The notes: generated from the letters alone by a model not told the origin. DNA of 20,564 nucleotides from JBBATK01 sp046297095 (GCA_046297095.1 JBKCNS010000021.1:1-20564), one strand, 5' to 3'. Counted from the first letter of the stretch, positions 7,167 to 16,330 are shown. A program made the numbers and translations.

Positions 7167-9458
7167 TTATCTCTCTATCTGAAGCTTGCGCGTCACACTT
7201 TCAGCGCCGCGACGAGCGTTGACGAAATACAAGCCAGGCGCCAGCTCGGAAGCATCGAAGCGCGTTGCGTCACGAAGTTCGGCTACGCGTGCACCCAGAA
7301 TATTGGTAATAGTGATCTGCTCAAAAGGACGCGAGGAGCTAAACGATACCATCGACGACGCAGGGTTGGGAGCAATGGTTAAATCCGAAGATTCATTGCG
7401 TTCGTCCACCGAGGTTGTGCTTGTTACAGCCACCACGGAAGAAGCAATGGGCTTGCCATCGGCTGTGAAGGAGCGTGTCATCACCCGCACAGGTATGCCC
7501 GGTGCAACAGACGACGCCGAGAGAAGATTACGCTTCTCGTCCATCATTTGAGTAGCCGGCGTGATAGCAAATGTCATATCTCCCATCTTGGTTGAAACAC
7601 TAAACACATTGCTACTCATTGATTGCGATGTGCCAATAACCATCGTGGATTCGGTGCGATCGGAGGAGCTGCTATCGCAGAGTGCATCAACTGTAGCATA
7701 CATCACCGTATTGTCCGGCTCATTGATCCACATACACACCGATCTTCCTTGAGTAAGCGCGCTCCATTCCAGAAGAGTATAATCTTGGTCTACGATTATT
7801 GTGTTTGCAGAGCGAAGCACAGACTGAACACCTTGAGCACCTCTAATGTTTGCAACAGAGTCGGTAGAGTTCTCTACAATTCCGGAGAGTGCTGCATACC
7901 GAACACAGTTAACGTAAATCGATGCTTTGGAAACCGTAGCTCCATTGCCGAAATCGAAGGAGTAACCCTCGATGCGTTCACCTTGCAGAGAGTTGCTTAC
8001 TACCAGCACCTCGCCACGGCAATCCACCAGAGCCGACGAAGCTGTTACTGCATAACTCTTTGTGGACCCGTCGTCGCCGTTCACAACTATAGAAGTACTC
8101 GTTGCGGATGCAATTGAACCGGCGATGTATTCGCTATTGCACGGATTCGTTACCACAATCAAGTCTGCAATAAGCGCACCGCGTGTGGTACGGTAATAAC
8201 TAACCACAGAACTGCCTTGCACCAAGGCGTCGGAGGTAAGCGGTAAATGCACACAGTCTGCAATACGAGTATCGCTGTCCAGATTCAACGTGATGTCTTC
8301 AGGTTCTCCCGTGGATGGATTGATAGTCTCGATGGAAACAGATGAATTCTCGGCGCGCTTTATAACTCCTGCTGCAACAAATGCGTACGGGCAATCTTCC
8401 AACACCAACAGCGACAGCGCATCATACGTTGCACCTTTTTCAAGTGCCTGTACTTCCACGGTCATGCCTGAAGTTACATCATTGATATCGGCTTCCTGGC
8501 CGCGGCAGGTCTTAATATCGGTGGAGGAGGAAACAACAACTACCGCAGTCTGACCCTGATCTACCAGAGCAACGGTATCACCGCGTACACTTTGTACCTT
8601 GCCTCGGAGATACACAGGACAGTTCTCCTTGATATATCCGTACTGCAAATACTGACCTTTACCCGAGATAGATAGATAAGCTAGAGTCATCAATGTTCCG
8701 GGCAACACGTCATTAACCGATACGAATTGGCCGCTACAACCATAAAAACCTATGTTGGAGTCCAGCGGCATACCGGTGGACAGATACTTTGCATCCAAAC
8801 GCAGCACCAGCGTGTCTGTGGTGCCTTCCGTAACAAAACTCATGCTCTTGCCGGTGTACGAAAGGAATCGTGCCTCCGCAGATAGATGTTCCGGGCAATC
8901 GGTTTGGGCTTGTAAAAAGTAAAGATCGGGGTCGTTGAGCGGGCCGGTAGCAATAACAATCACCGGATCACCAACATTCAGGTCGCTTGGCTTTAATACA
9001 TCGCCGGCGCAGGAGTTCAGCGCGGTTTGCGGAACAAGATCTAAGGAAACCACGGTACCGGGACCGCCGAATTCTGTTGGAACAGAGGTCTCCACATCTA
9101 TAGCGGAAGTTTTTAGTGCGCGAATAACTCCCTGTATATGAAACTGCGGGAAACAGCCTTCGAACTTGATCAGGCTAGCCAGCCGGGGGCTCACGTTCGC
9201 GTCTGTTAACTGGGCAAAGGTTTGAACCCCTGCCATGACACTATCCGGGACGCAGCCGATAAACTGCGTGTTCTGGTCGTACGCCACATTGACGGATCCT
9301 GTACTGCCGTCGTCGTTGGTTACTCGAACTTCAATGGTTTCCGGGGTGGCTCTAACGAGCGAGCCATAGACGAACTGCAAGCTCGTGGTGTCTTGAGCAT
9401 GAGCATGGCCGCAAACCAGCACCAATGCAGCTAGAATCGTCGCAAAGAGTTTCTTCAT
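7167..9458 (-). CDS. Secreted multi-repeat protein with T9SS type A sorting domain
   Basis: 763 aa. A signal peptide (MKKLFATILAALVLVCGHAHA, cut before Q22) is followed by about eight beta-rich units of roughly 75-90 aa that resemble DUF5666-type small barrels (G.V....G..I.V ... T.I..C.G ... L..G..V.V). Apart from C16 in the signal, the cysteines are 69/102, 150/188, 241/280, 318/356, 402/440, 480/518 and 575/594: seven pairs, mostly 38 residues apart. The last unit (about 601-682) has none. Residues about 695-763 (IAPNPASSMVSFSSS ... LAPGLYFVNARRG) form a type A sorting domain, so the protein should cross the outer membrane through the type IX system. The start at 9458 gives a clean signal peptide; an in-frame start at 9515 does not. 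Ligand unknown. Confidence 0.85.
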   Translation of the reverse strand: MKKLFATILAALVLVCGHAHAQDTTSLQFVYGSLVRATPETIEVRVTNDDGSTGSVNVAYDQNTQFIGCVPDSVMAGVQTFAQLTDANVSPRLASLIKFEGCFPQFHIQGVIRALKTSAIDVETSVPTEFGGPGTVVSLDLVPQTALNSCAGDVLKPSDLNVGDPVIVIATGPLNDPDLYFLQAQTDCPEHLSAEARFLSYTGKSMSFVTEGTTDTLVLRLDAKYLSTGMPLDSNIGFYGCSGQFVSVNDVLPGTLMTLAYLSISGKGQYLQYGYIKENCPVYLRGKVQSVRGDTVALVDQGQTAVVVVSSSTDIKTCRGQEADINDVTSGMTVEVQALEKGATYDALSLLVLEDCPYAFVAAGVIKRAENSSVSIETINPSTGEPEDITLNLDSDTRIADCVHLPLTSDALVQGSSVVSYYRTTRGALIADLIVVTNPCNSEYIAGSIASATSTSIVVNGDDGSTKSYAVTASSALVDCRGEVLVVSNSLQGERIEGYSFDFGNGATVSKASIYVNCVRYAALSGIVENSTDSVANIRGAQGVQSVLRSANTIIVDQDYTLLEWSALTQGRSVCMWINEPDNTVMYATVDALCDSSSSDRTESTMVIGTSQSMSSNVFSVSTKMGDMTFAITPATQMMDEKRNLLSASSVAPGIPVRVMTRSFTADGKPIASSVVAVTSTTSVDERNESSDLTIAPNPASSMVSFSSSRPFEQITITNILGARVAELRDATRFDASELAPGLYFVNARRGAESVTRKLQIER

Positions 9459-9909
9459 AAATGTCCAATCGTTGAGGTGAGACAAACAGTAAAAACGAAC
9501 GTGTGTTGTGGCCACGCACGGAGTAACAGAAGTAGCGACGATCCGTTACAGAAAAAAGTATCTAAGTGATGAATTATATTTTAGATAGAATATTCCGAAA
9601 CGATAGCTGTGCTATAAAAAAGGAAATAAACGCGATTTCTAAAGAGTAAAGCGTCGTAAAATCAAGATATAAAATGAACAACACGCGAGCGCTGCCGCGG
9701 AAATGAGCCCTTCGGTTGTTTACAACTGCTCCAACGAGTAACCCCGGAAACCGGCCCTGCTGTGCGAAGCGGGAATAAAAAAAGCCGAATCAAACGTTCG
9801 GCTTTATTCTGCTATATCCGGATGTATTCGGCTTTATTCGGCTGCTATCTAGTATTGACTTGCCAAGCTGTTTCCTAATGAGGTGCAAGCATGCGCGCAC
9901 CACAAATCA
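9459..9909. other. Gene-free region with AT-rich leader and a hairpin-rich GC island
   Basis: No gene found. 9530-9675 is AT-rich and should hold the promoter of the minus-strand gene ending at 7167, but I could not place one with confidence. About 9680-9772 is GC-rich and can fold locally: GTTGT-TT-ACAAC at 9715-9726 and CCGG-AAA-CCGG at 9744-9754. The terminator at 9774-9805 follows. A structured RNA is possible but matches no family I recognise. Confidence 0.4.
9774..9805 (-). terminator. Intrinsic terminator of the HMA gene
   Basis: Stem AAAGCCGAA / TTCGGCTTT (9781-9789 and 9797-9805) with a seven-base loop. Read on the minus strand it ends in TTCGGC followed by a run of seven to eight T, so it fits the minus-strand gene ending at 9910. 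Two more TATTCGGC/TTTATTCGGC pieces at 9825-9842 look like partial duplications of the arm. Confidence 0.75.
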
Positions 9910-10299
9910 TCAATGCTCGCAGGTTCCTGTGCGGTACTTACAGCATTTAGGCAGAGCATTGTACACTTCGTCGTTTGCTTTCTTTGCTTCGGTATCGTAG
10001 CCCTGCTGTACGATAAGATCCTCGATCTTCTCTCTCGAGATAACATCTGCGTCGTATTGCACCACGAACTTTTTGGTCTTCTTGTCCCAGCTGGCAGACT
10101 CCACGCCTTCCAGACCCTTGAACGGTGCTTCGATTTTCTTTTTACAGGTTCCGCAATTGCCGGACACATTCAGTGTGTCTGTACGTACTTGACGGGCAGA
10201 TGCCGGAACGGACAACGCCATGCTAAGGAAGAGCATGCACAAGAGCGCCAACGAAGCGCGCATGGCTCCGTGTGCTTTGATTGCAGAAGTTGTTTTCAT
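9910..10299 (-). CDS. Small exported heavy-metal-associated (HMA) domain protein
   Basis: 129 aa. A signal peptide (hydrophobic stretch about 14-33, SVPASA then cut) is followed by one HMA domain. The metal-binding motif is GNCGTCKKKIE with C49 and C52, and the fold continues with GLEGVESASWDKKTKKFVV and the IEDLIVQQGYDTE helix, all typical of the betaalphabeta HMA fold of copper and mercury carriers. The C-terminus adds KCCKYRTGTCEH, with three more cysteines (119, 120, 127). It probably binds a soft metal ion in the periplasm. The ATG at 10299 has a clear AGGAG seven bases upstream; a longer frame from 10467 lacks this. It is divergent from the AlkD-like gene and is followed by a good terminator. 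The metal cannot be named. Confidence 0.87.
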   Translation of the reverse strand: MKTTSAIKAHGAMRASLALLCMLFLSMALSVPASARQVRTDTLNVSGNCGTCKKKIEAPFKGLEGVESASWDKKTKKFVVQYDADVISREKIEDLIVQQGYDTEAKKANDEVYNALPKCCKYRTGTCEH

Positions 10300-10431
10300 G
10301 ATAATACTCCTAAAGATGTAAGGAACAAATATTCGAACTACGGGCATGCTGCGAGCGGGCATAACCGCCGGTACCACTGCACCTGCTGCCACTACAAAGC
10401 TACGAGGTACATTGCCTTCGGTTGTACAAGT

Positions 10432-10450
10432 TTGCACGGCCTTGGTGCAA
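10432..10450. promoter_or_regulatory. Inverted repeat between the divergent HMA and AlkD-like genes
   Basis: TTGCAC (10432-10437) and GTGCAA (10445-10450) are separated by seven bases, and an 8-bp palindrome TTGTACAA lies just before at 10422-10429. The position, 43 bp before the AlkD-like start, fits an operator. No regulator gene is adjacent, so the binder is unknown. Confidence 0.3.
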
Positions 10451-10492
10451 GATTCACGCTTCATCAAGAATTGTCACACATCGCTACACATC

Positions 10493-11215
10493 ATGAACCA
10501 TATCACGTCATTAGCTCCCACTTCGTACACGCAAGAGCTTGCCCGCATCTTCGCGCCACATGCCAACAGCGAGCGGGCTCCGGCAATGGCAGCATATATG
10601 CGAAATCACTTTGCATTCTTTGGCATCATGAGCGGGCCGCGTACGGCGCTCACGAAGGAGTTTATACGGCAGCACGGACATCCCGGCCCGGATATACTTC
10701 CGAAGGTTGTTCAAACACTTTGGCAGCACCCCGAGCGGGAGTTTCAGTATGCGGCATGCGAGCTACTTATTGCCGCTAGCAAAACAGGAGCTCCCGACCT
10801 GCTTCCGCTTGTTGAGCATTGTATCACCCACAAGTCTTGGTGGGATACCGTGGATACCCTCGCGCCACGCGTAGCGGGCGCGATCTATGCAAAGCACCCC
10901 AAAGAAGTACAGGCAGTTGTGGATGCATGGATTCACTCGCCGAACTTCTGGCTGAACCGCAGCGCAATTATTCTTCAGCTGTCCTACAAGCAACGCACAG
11001 ACCTTGCTCTGCTTGAGCGGGCTATTGTGCCGCATCTTTCATCTAAAGAATTTTTTATTCAAAAAGCTATAGGCTGGGCGCTGCGGCAATACTCCTATGT
11101 GAATGCGCCGTGGGTGGTGGAGTTCGTGCACATGCATCCGCTAGCCCCGCTCAGCACACGCGAAGCACTGAAGGCACTTCGGCGCCAGGCCGAACGAGCT
11201 CATCGCACTTGCTGA
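10493..11215 (+). CDS. AlkD-like DNA alkylation repair glycosylase
   Basis: 240 aa, normal for the family (about 220-240). It is an all-helical HEAT-like repeat protein: MRNHFAFFGIMSGPRTALTK near the N-terminus, REFQYAACELLIAA, then SWWDTVDTLAP with W117 and D121, and NFWLNRSAIIL with W153 and R156. In AlkD these Trp, Asp and Trp positions cradle the alkylated base and the backbone, so the expected job is removal of 3- or 7-alkyl purines from DNA. I chose the ATG at 10493 because homologues begin shortly before the SYTQELARIF helix; no Shine-Dalgarno is visible. Its last 16 bases overlap the convergent gene at 11200-13212. Confidence 0.88.
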   Translation: MNHITSLAPTSYTQELARIFAPHANSERAPAMAAYMRNHFAFFGIMSGPRTALTKEFIRQHGHPGPDILPKVVQTLWQHPEREFQYAACELLIAASKTGAPDLLPLVEHCITHKSWWDTVDTLAPRVAGAIYAKHPKEVQAVVDAWIHSPNFWLNRSAIILQLSYKQRTDLALLERAIVPHLSSKEFFIQKAIGWALRQYSYVNAPWVVEFVHMHPLAPLSTREALKALRRQAERAHRTC

Positions 11216-13212
11216 TTGACCGACTGATTGACTGACTGATAGATCGATCTCAAAGCTGAGTTAATGAGTGCTGCTTCGGGCAGCGGCGTGGTGAGTTGCC
11301 ACTCCGGCGCTGCAGGTACCAGGCGCCACTCGCATGGCTGCTGCGATCCCGGCTGTTTCACACTTTGCAGTTGCTTTGCCAAAGCCGTACGATCCGCTTC
11401 ATTGCTCATAATAGTCGGGAACGCTTGCACAATAGTTCGTACGCTGTCCGGAGTATCGCGCAGCACTCGCACCGGAATACCTACACGTGTGGTGGCCAAA
11501 GTATTTGCTCGGCCGCTCACTGTAAGCTGCACGATGATGGAATCGCTTGTAGAGCTGTGCTCATTGTTGAATTGCGCCGGCGTGAAGGGAGCAATCGTAT
11601 AGTCTTTCATGTTCATGGTGAGCACTGACGGCAAAGACGATGTTCCTCTCCACACACGCAGCGTTTCTCCTTTTAGCGTAACGCGTATCTCCCAATCGCG
11701 AAGAACGTCGGTTCCCCGAAGCTGGGGGCGCAGACGCACCACAGGCGGCACCCACACACGCTCTATGGTTTGGCCGCGCAGAGGTTCCGGTACACCACTT
11801 GATACGCGTACCATCACGGCATTACGCAGGAGTGTATCGGTGCCATTGCCTGCAAGCCCGCACTCCGCGGAGCTTGCACGAAGCACTCGCAAACGTCCGC
11901 GTTCTATGCCGAAGGTTGTTCGCAGCGCAAAGGCAATAGCCTGACCTCTGCGCAGAGCTCGTTCTGCGGCGGGGGAAGCAGCGGATGTATCATCCACAAT
12001 TGCGATGATGCTAAGCGTGTCCGAGCGGTTTGCTGCCATGCGCCGGCCATACACCGAGAGCACGTTGTGGCATGCACGAAGCGCAGCAAGCGAGGGCTCG
12101 GAGATGTTGTCTACTCGCAAGGCACTGCTAGCGGTATCAAGAAGAAATCGCGGCGGAAGCGTGGTGGATTCGGAATGCGTTCCGGAATGTGTTTCGGAAT
12201 GTGTTTCCGCACCATCCTGCGAATCGAAGAACACAACAGGCAACGGATAGATGATGTCGTTGCGCTCGCGCAAACGCAAGCCCACATACAACTGATTGAT
12301 GTCGCGCTGTTCATCGCCGGGGCTGATATCGCAGTGCACATCCAGCGTGGCGGAATCCTGAACCGGCGGTGCATCGGCGGCGATGCGATGCATAATGGAT
12401 ACGCCGGCGCGAATAGTGTTTGCTCGCCATGTTTCGTTGCCGGTTATAGAGCTCACACCCGCCGACGCCGAGATCTCCGGCACCAGAACATAGCCCCCGG
12501 AGGCAGAGAGCGGCAAGGTGGTGCGAATGCCCGCCACCACCGACGCCATGAGTGGTTGCAGAGCAAAGATGTTTCCCGACTTACGATTGCGTATGCGCGC
12601 GTTGTTCTCGAAGGTGCCGGTGGCGGGCGCAAGAAGTTCCTCGAATTGCTCGGCGGTGCCACCGTACAAAAAGCTGCAGCGAAATCCGGCAAACACACCC
12701 AAGCGTGGCGTAAGCTCCGCATGAATGAGCGGTTCAATGTCCAACGCTTTTATGGATGCGCGCAATGTATGTTGAATACGGGCGGTCTGCAGAGTGCCGT
12801 CTACCACTACGGGAATTGATTCGGCAGCGCTGAGCGTGCCATCGTAGGCGCTAACATATGCTCGCACGCTGTGGCGAATATTCTTGATCGATGCGAACTC
12901 GAAAGCAAGTCCGGCTACGGTAGCCGAGCCGGAACCCGAGCTGTATTGCGGGCAGCAGGACGGAAAGCCGGCCAGATTAGTAAACACCGCATCGTGAATC
13001 ACCGATTGCGCGCCCACAAATACGCCGACGCTCATTCTCGATTCGGCAGGTGCTTGCTGGCACCGTGCATCCACACTGCAAACACTGCTCGCAATACCGC
13101 ACATGGCAATCATTACCGGCAGTGTGGTGCAGCGGGCCCCGCGTATGAATATGGTAGCGGAACGAATCCTGCGGAGAATTGTCTTGACGAGAGTTATGAG
13201 CCACAGATTCAT
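11200..13212 (-). CDS. Outer-membrane barrel protein with divergent OmpA-like domain
   Basis: 670 aa. A long basic N-terminus leads to a hydrophobic stretch (about 30-45). Residues about 57-275 alternate in the manner of an outer-membrane beta-barrel (MSVGVFVGAQSVIHD, LGVFAGFRCSFLYGG, AGVSSITGNETWRANTIRAG). Residues about 370-470 resemble an OmpA C-terminal domain: a helix, SDTLSIIAIVDDTS, ERALRRGQAIAFALRTTFGI, then NAVMVRV. Key peptidoglycan-binding positions look changed. A linker holds ETHS-ETHS-GTHS (337-348), made by 12-bp DNA repeats, and the C-terminus SVNQSVNQ comes from a second 12-bp repeat. The ATG overlaps the upstream stop (ATGA), so it is coupled to the vWA-like T9SS protein. 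It may anchor that protein at the cell surface; this is inference. Confidence 0.72.
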   Translation of the reverse strand: MNLWLITLVKTILRRIRSATIFIRGARCTTLPVMIAMCGIASSVCSVDARCQQAPAESRMSVGVFVGAQSVIHDAVFTNLAGFPSCCPQYSSGSGSATVAGLAFEFASIKNIRHSVRAYVSAYDGTLSAAESIPVVVDGTLQTARIQHTLRASIKALDIEPLIHAELTPRLGVFAGFRCSFLYGGTAEQFEELLAPATGTFENNARIRNRKSGNIFALQPLMASVVAGIRTTLPLSASGGYVLVPEISASAGVSSITGNETWRANTIRAGVSIMHRIAADAPPVQDSATLDVHCDISPGDEQRDINQLYVGLRLRERNDIIYPLPVVFFDSQDGAETHSETHSGTHSESTTLPPRFLLDTASSALRVDNISEPSLAALRACHNVLSVYGRRMAANRSDTLSIIAIVDDTSAASPAAERALRRGQAIAFALRTTFGIERGRLRVLRASSAECGLAGNGTDTLLRNAVMVRVSSGVPEPLRGQTIERVWVPPVVRLRPQLRGTDVLRDWEIRVTLKGETLRVWRGTSSLPSVLTMNMKDYTIAPFTPAQFNNEHSSTSDSIIVQLTVSGRANTLATTRVGIPVRVLRDTPDSVRTIVQAFPTIMSNEADRTALAKQLQSVKQPGSQQPCEWRLVPAAPEWQLTTPLPEAALINSALRSIYQSVNQSVNQQVR
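11212..11247. repeat. 12-bp tandem repeat at a convergent gene end
   Basis: Three 12-bp units, CTGATTGACCGA, CTGATTGACTGA and CTGATAGATCGA. They encode the C-terminal SIYQ-SVNQ-SVNQ of the minus-strand gene, and the first unit contains the stop codon of the AlkD-like gene (11213-11215). Confidence 0.8.
12172..12207. repeat. 12-bp tandem repeat within a coding region
   Basis: Three 12-bp units, GGAATGCGTTCC, GGAATGTGTTTC and GGAATGTGTTTC. On the minus strand they encode the four-residue repeat ETHS-ETHS-GTHS in the linker between the barrel and the OmpA-like part. Confidence 0.85.
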
Positions 13213-16076
13213 CGCACCACCTTCACGGATTTTGCTGTGGATGCTGTGGGTGTAGTGATGCGAACGAAGTACTCACCATCTCCCAACCGGTTCAGAGCTA
13301 CCTGCATCACATGCTCGCCGCGCTCTTGTACCCTAGCTTCAGTACTCACTCGAGTGCGGCCGAATATATCCACCACCTCCACCACCGTGAGTCCGGTTTC
13401 GCGAAGCACATAGCGTATCTCGGTCTGTTCCTGCGCGGGATTGGGCGCCACGTACACAATGTGCAGTGAATCTCCGCTCAAGTACCGCCGCAAGCCACCG
13501 GCCTCGCATGCATTGCCCACCACAAGATCGGCGGTGGCAGGCCCATACACGTCAGTGCACTCATCAAGCCACCTAAAGCTCTCTACGAATACAGTGCCGG
13601 TGTTCGATGCGCCAAGAGCCGTTGTAAAGAAAAGTTTTGTGATTGTATCGCCGCCCACAAACCCGCTGCCGTTTATTGTGATGCGCCGGTCCGAGCTAAT
13701 ACGCTCGCCCGGCGGTGTGCCGTTTACGGGAAACAAGATATCGGCCGGTACGCGCAGCGTTACAGACCAAGGCCTGCGAAGCGGTGTGTAGCCCGCCGGC
13801 AGCGGCGCAAAGCGCAAGGGAATACAAAGGTTCTCTCCTATATCCGCCTTGAGCGTATCGGGTAGCACCACCTGCGTTCGCGGCAAGGGAGCGCCGCATA
13901 CTGCGTTTGCTATCAAGCGAATCTCATGGGTACCGATGCTTGTCTCTACAAGAAGCTGCGATGCGCTTATGCCTGCGCGCTCCGCCCTGAACATCACGGT
14001 GGCCGGCTGCTGCGGCGCGCGAGAGTTCAGTATGAAGGGTACCACGGGTGTGCGCACTACATACTGAACTGTGTCGGGAAACAAACGATCCATTCGTGTA
14101 CAAGCAACCATCGAATCGGCAACCGCAGTGCTAACGCGCACCGCAGCTTGTACCACCGAATCCACCGCGCCGCCCACGCTTACGCGGCCCAGGTACACAG
14201 TGCCCGGCGTAAATACCACTTGCTCCACCGCCTCCACCCTTACGGGAACACGAAGGAATGCATCGTCCAGAAATACGTTCAGTGTATCGAAGAATACACC
14301 GACGCTATCAGCAAGAATTTGCAACTCGCAGTTCCAGCTGAAGCCCGGGGCTACGCTTGTGTTCTCACCGCGAAGCACGGTGATGCGTGCTTTGCCCCCA
14401 CCTGCCGAACTGCGCACGGAATCAACATACACGGGTGTGGAACGTGTGTTACGAAACACGCCGTTGAACACTTGCTCGGAGCTTTGATCCATGCGCTCTG
14501 TGCCTTTAGCCACGCGGACTATTCCGGCGTTGATGCTCTGCACATCAAAAGTGCCGGGAGCAATTGCAAACTCGTCACTGATGCCGTAGCTGTTTTGCAG
14601 GCCGGACTGCACACGCAGCCGGCAGCGCGGGGCTACCAACAGTGGCACGATCCATTTTACGGATGATGTTCTCCACTGCGTAGAAACAATACTCCACGTG
14701 GAGCCCGCATCGGTACTAAGTTCCAGGGTGGTGGTGTCGTTTGGCAGAACACCGCTCCAGCTAATGCTCATGGGAAATCCCGGAGCTAGTACCATGCCTG
14801 CTAACTGCGTTTGAATGACGGGAGTAATAGTGGTGTTCGCGCTGCCCCCCAGCCACACCATGCCCGATGACGATGCGCAAGCAGTGCTCTGTACGCTGAG
14901 CAACGCTCGCTGCTGCAACGCACTTGTGCGCGTACAGCGCAGCGTGCACTGCGCAGGCATTCCCTGAGTAACCAGGGTTGGGGCTAGTGCATCGCGCAGC
15001 ACGCAGAAGGGATTGTCGCTGCGAATATCCGTCAGGGTGAAGTCTGCGCCGGGGGCTACAATGCTGATGGGAATATCAACGTATTCTCCCGGGGCAATAT
15101 CAGGCAGCTGAATAATCTCCGGCACAATGCGGGCAATGCGCAGAAGCGTATCGCTTACAGCGTAGTGGTGCAGCAACTCGGATCTGACAGATCGAACATC
15201 AAAATGAACGCTGCGATTGTTGTCGCAAGAGCCGGCGTCGTTGGCCCACTCAAAAGTGGCAGACTGCACCCCTTGAACAATCTGCGCACATGCCTGCACC
15301 GCGCTTCCCAATGCGTACAGGGGAATGCTGTCTAGCACAACGCCGCCTGTAGCCTGTGCTGCAGAGCGCATGGATGCTGAGCTGCGGGCATTGATGGATA
15401 TCACACACAGCTGAATGCCACGACTGCGAAGAGCATGTATGAGAGAATCTACAAGAGCCGTATCTCCAAGTGTGTAGCTATGTAAATGTACTTGTGCGTC
15501 GGTGATGAGTACGATGGCGCGCGCACGTTTGTCCTGCTCGGCTATGTTCAGCGCGCCGCAAAGAGTATCACCCAGTGCCGCGGTGGGGTCGAAGCCCCGC
15601 AGAACGGGAATGCGCGATACGGCATCACGAAGTGTGAGCTTGGTATCGGCGAAGTTTCGAACAATATAGGGCAGTGATCCAAAGGCTATGAGAGCCGCAT
15701 CATGATCGGTGGTGATAAACTTGTCCCAATCGCCCAGGGAACTTTGCAGTGCCTTCGGAATAGAGGGCGACGTTGCATCCACCAAAAAAGTAAGAGCAAA
15801 AGGCCGCGCCGAGACGGGCGCGTCCAGGCGTATGGTTCCCAGTGTTTGACGTGTGCCATTATCGGTGATGCGACGGTCTTTGGTGGTGTCCGGCAGAACG
15901 GCAGCACCGGTGGAGTCGAAGGTATACAACGATGCGCGCACCGTGGGATACGAGCTCAGGTCCATAGAGCGCAGCACCACACGTTGAGCGCAGAGCGGAG
16001 GAGAAACTACGGCGGCCAGCACACACGCCAATAGCCATGCGGCAGGCGCTCGCAGCCAAGCAGTAATATGATTCAT
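13209..16076 (-). CDS. Secreted vWA-like protein with T9SS type A sorting domain
   Basis: 955 aa from the ATG at 16076; in-frame starts at 16088 (ATG) and 16097 (GTG) are also possible. A signal peptide (AAWLLACVLAAVVSPPLCA) comes first. Residues about 93-255 follow the von Willebrand A fold: FLVDATSPS, GFDPTAALGDTL, IVLITDAQ and IQLCVISI. The metal site is degenerate (DATSP where DxSxS is usual; T165 and D193 fit). The middle is Ig-like, including a choice-of-anchor-like stretch (VYLGRVSVGGAVDSVV). The last about 80 residues (VAPNPAQEQTEIRYVL ... GDGEYFVRITTPT ... KSVKVVR) are a type A sorting domain. The stop overlaps the next gene (ATGA). A surface adhesion or assembly role is plausible. 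Confidence 0.82.
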   Translation of the reverse strand: MNHITAWLRAPAAWLLACVLAAVVSPPLCAQRVVLRSMDLSSYPTVRASLYTFDSTGAAVLPDTTKDRRITDNGTRQTLGTIRLDAPVSARPFALTFLVDATSPSIPKALQSSLGDWDKFITTDHDAALIAFGSLPYIVRNFADTKLTLRDAVSRIPVLRGFDPTAALGDTLCGALNIAEQDKRARAIVLITDAQVHLHSYTLGDTALVDSLIHALRSRGIQLCVISINARSSASMRSAAQATGGVVLDSIPLYALGSAVQACAQIVQGVQSATFEWANDAGSCDNNRSVHFDVRSVRSELLHHYAVSDTLLRIARIVPEIIQLPDIAPGEYVDIPISIVAPGADFTLTDIRSDNPFCVLRDALAPTLVTQGMPAQCTLRCTRTSALQQRALLSVQSTACASSSGMVWLGGSANTTITPVIQTQLAGMVLAPGFPMSISWSGVLPNDTTTLELSTDAGSTWSIVSTQWRTSSVKWIVPLLVAPRCRLRVQSGLQNSYGISDEFAIAPGTFDVQSINAGIVRVAKGTERMDQSSEQVFNGVFRNTRSTPVYVDSVRSSAGGGKARITVLRGENTSVAPGFSWNCELQILADSVGVFFDTLNVFLDDAFLRVPVRVEAVEQVVFTPGTVYLGRVSVGGAVDSVVQAAVRVSTAVADSMVACTRMDRLFPDTVQYVVRTPVVPFILNSRAPQQPATVMFRAERAGISASQLLVETSIGTHEIRLIANAVCGAPLPRTQVVLPDTLKADIGENLCIPLRFAPLPAGYTPLRRPWSVTLRVPADILFPVNGTPPGERISSDRRITINGSGFVGGDTITKLFFTTALGASNTGTVFVESFRWLDECTDVYGPATADLVVGNACEAGGLRRYLSGDSLHIVYVAPNPAQEQTEIRYVLRETGLTVVEVVDIFGRTRVSTEARVQERGEHVMQVALNRLGDGEYFVRITTPTASTAKSVKVVR

Positions 16077-16330
16077 CGCAGTCACCATCTGAATCACTAA
16101 TTCAATCTCTATCTAAATCACTGACACAATCGCTATCGCTATCTATATCTCTATCTCGATCTCTATCTCTATCTCGGCTTCGATCATAATACCATGCAGG
16201 TAGAGCAACGCTCTGCTGCTGTTTACCCTACAATGAACGCCACCACGCTACTATGTGCGCGGTATTCAGAGAAAGATACGAAAGGTATGTGCCACGAATA
16301 GCCCGCTGTGCATGCTAGGAGCACCTGCCG
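16077..16330. repeat. Divergent intergenic region with ATCTCT-type hexamer repeats
   Basis: 16098-16190 consists of imperfect 6-bp steps (ATCTCT, ATCGCT, ATCTAT, ATCTCG) that also show a 12-bp super-period (ATCTATATCTCT, ATCTCGATCTCT, ATCTCTATCTCG). It lies directly upstream of the minus-strand secreted protein. No gene is seen between 16098 and 16492. A possible minus-strand -7 element TATCTTTC lies at 16272-16279 but lacks a convincing -33. Confidence 0.65.

Noticed and set aside
9883..10779. 298-codon plus-strand frame across the HMA gene
   Set aside because: The HMA gene on the minus strand has a signal peptide, CxxC motif and Shine-Dalgarno; the plus-strand frame has none of these and also runs into the AlkD-like gene in the wrong frame.
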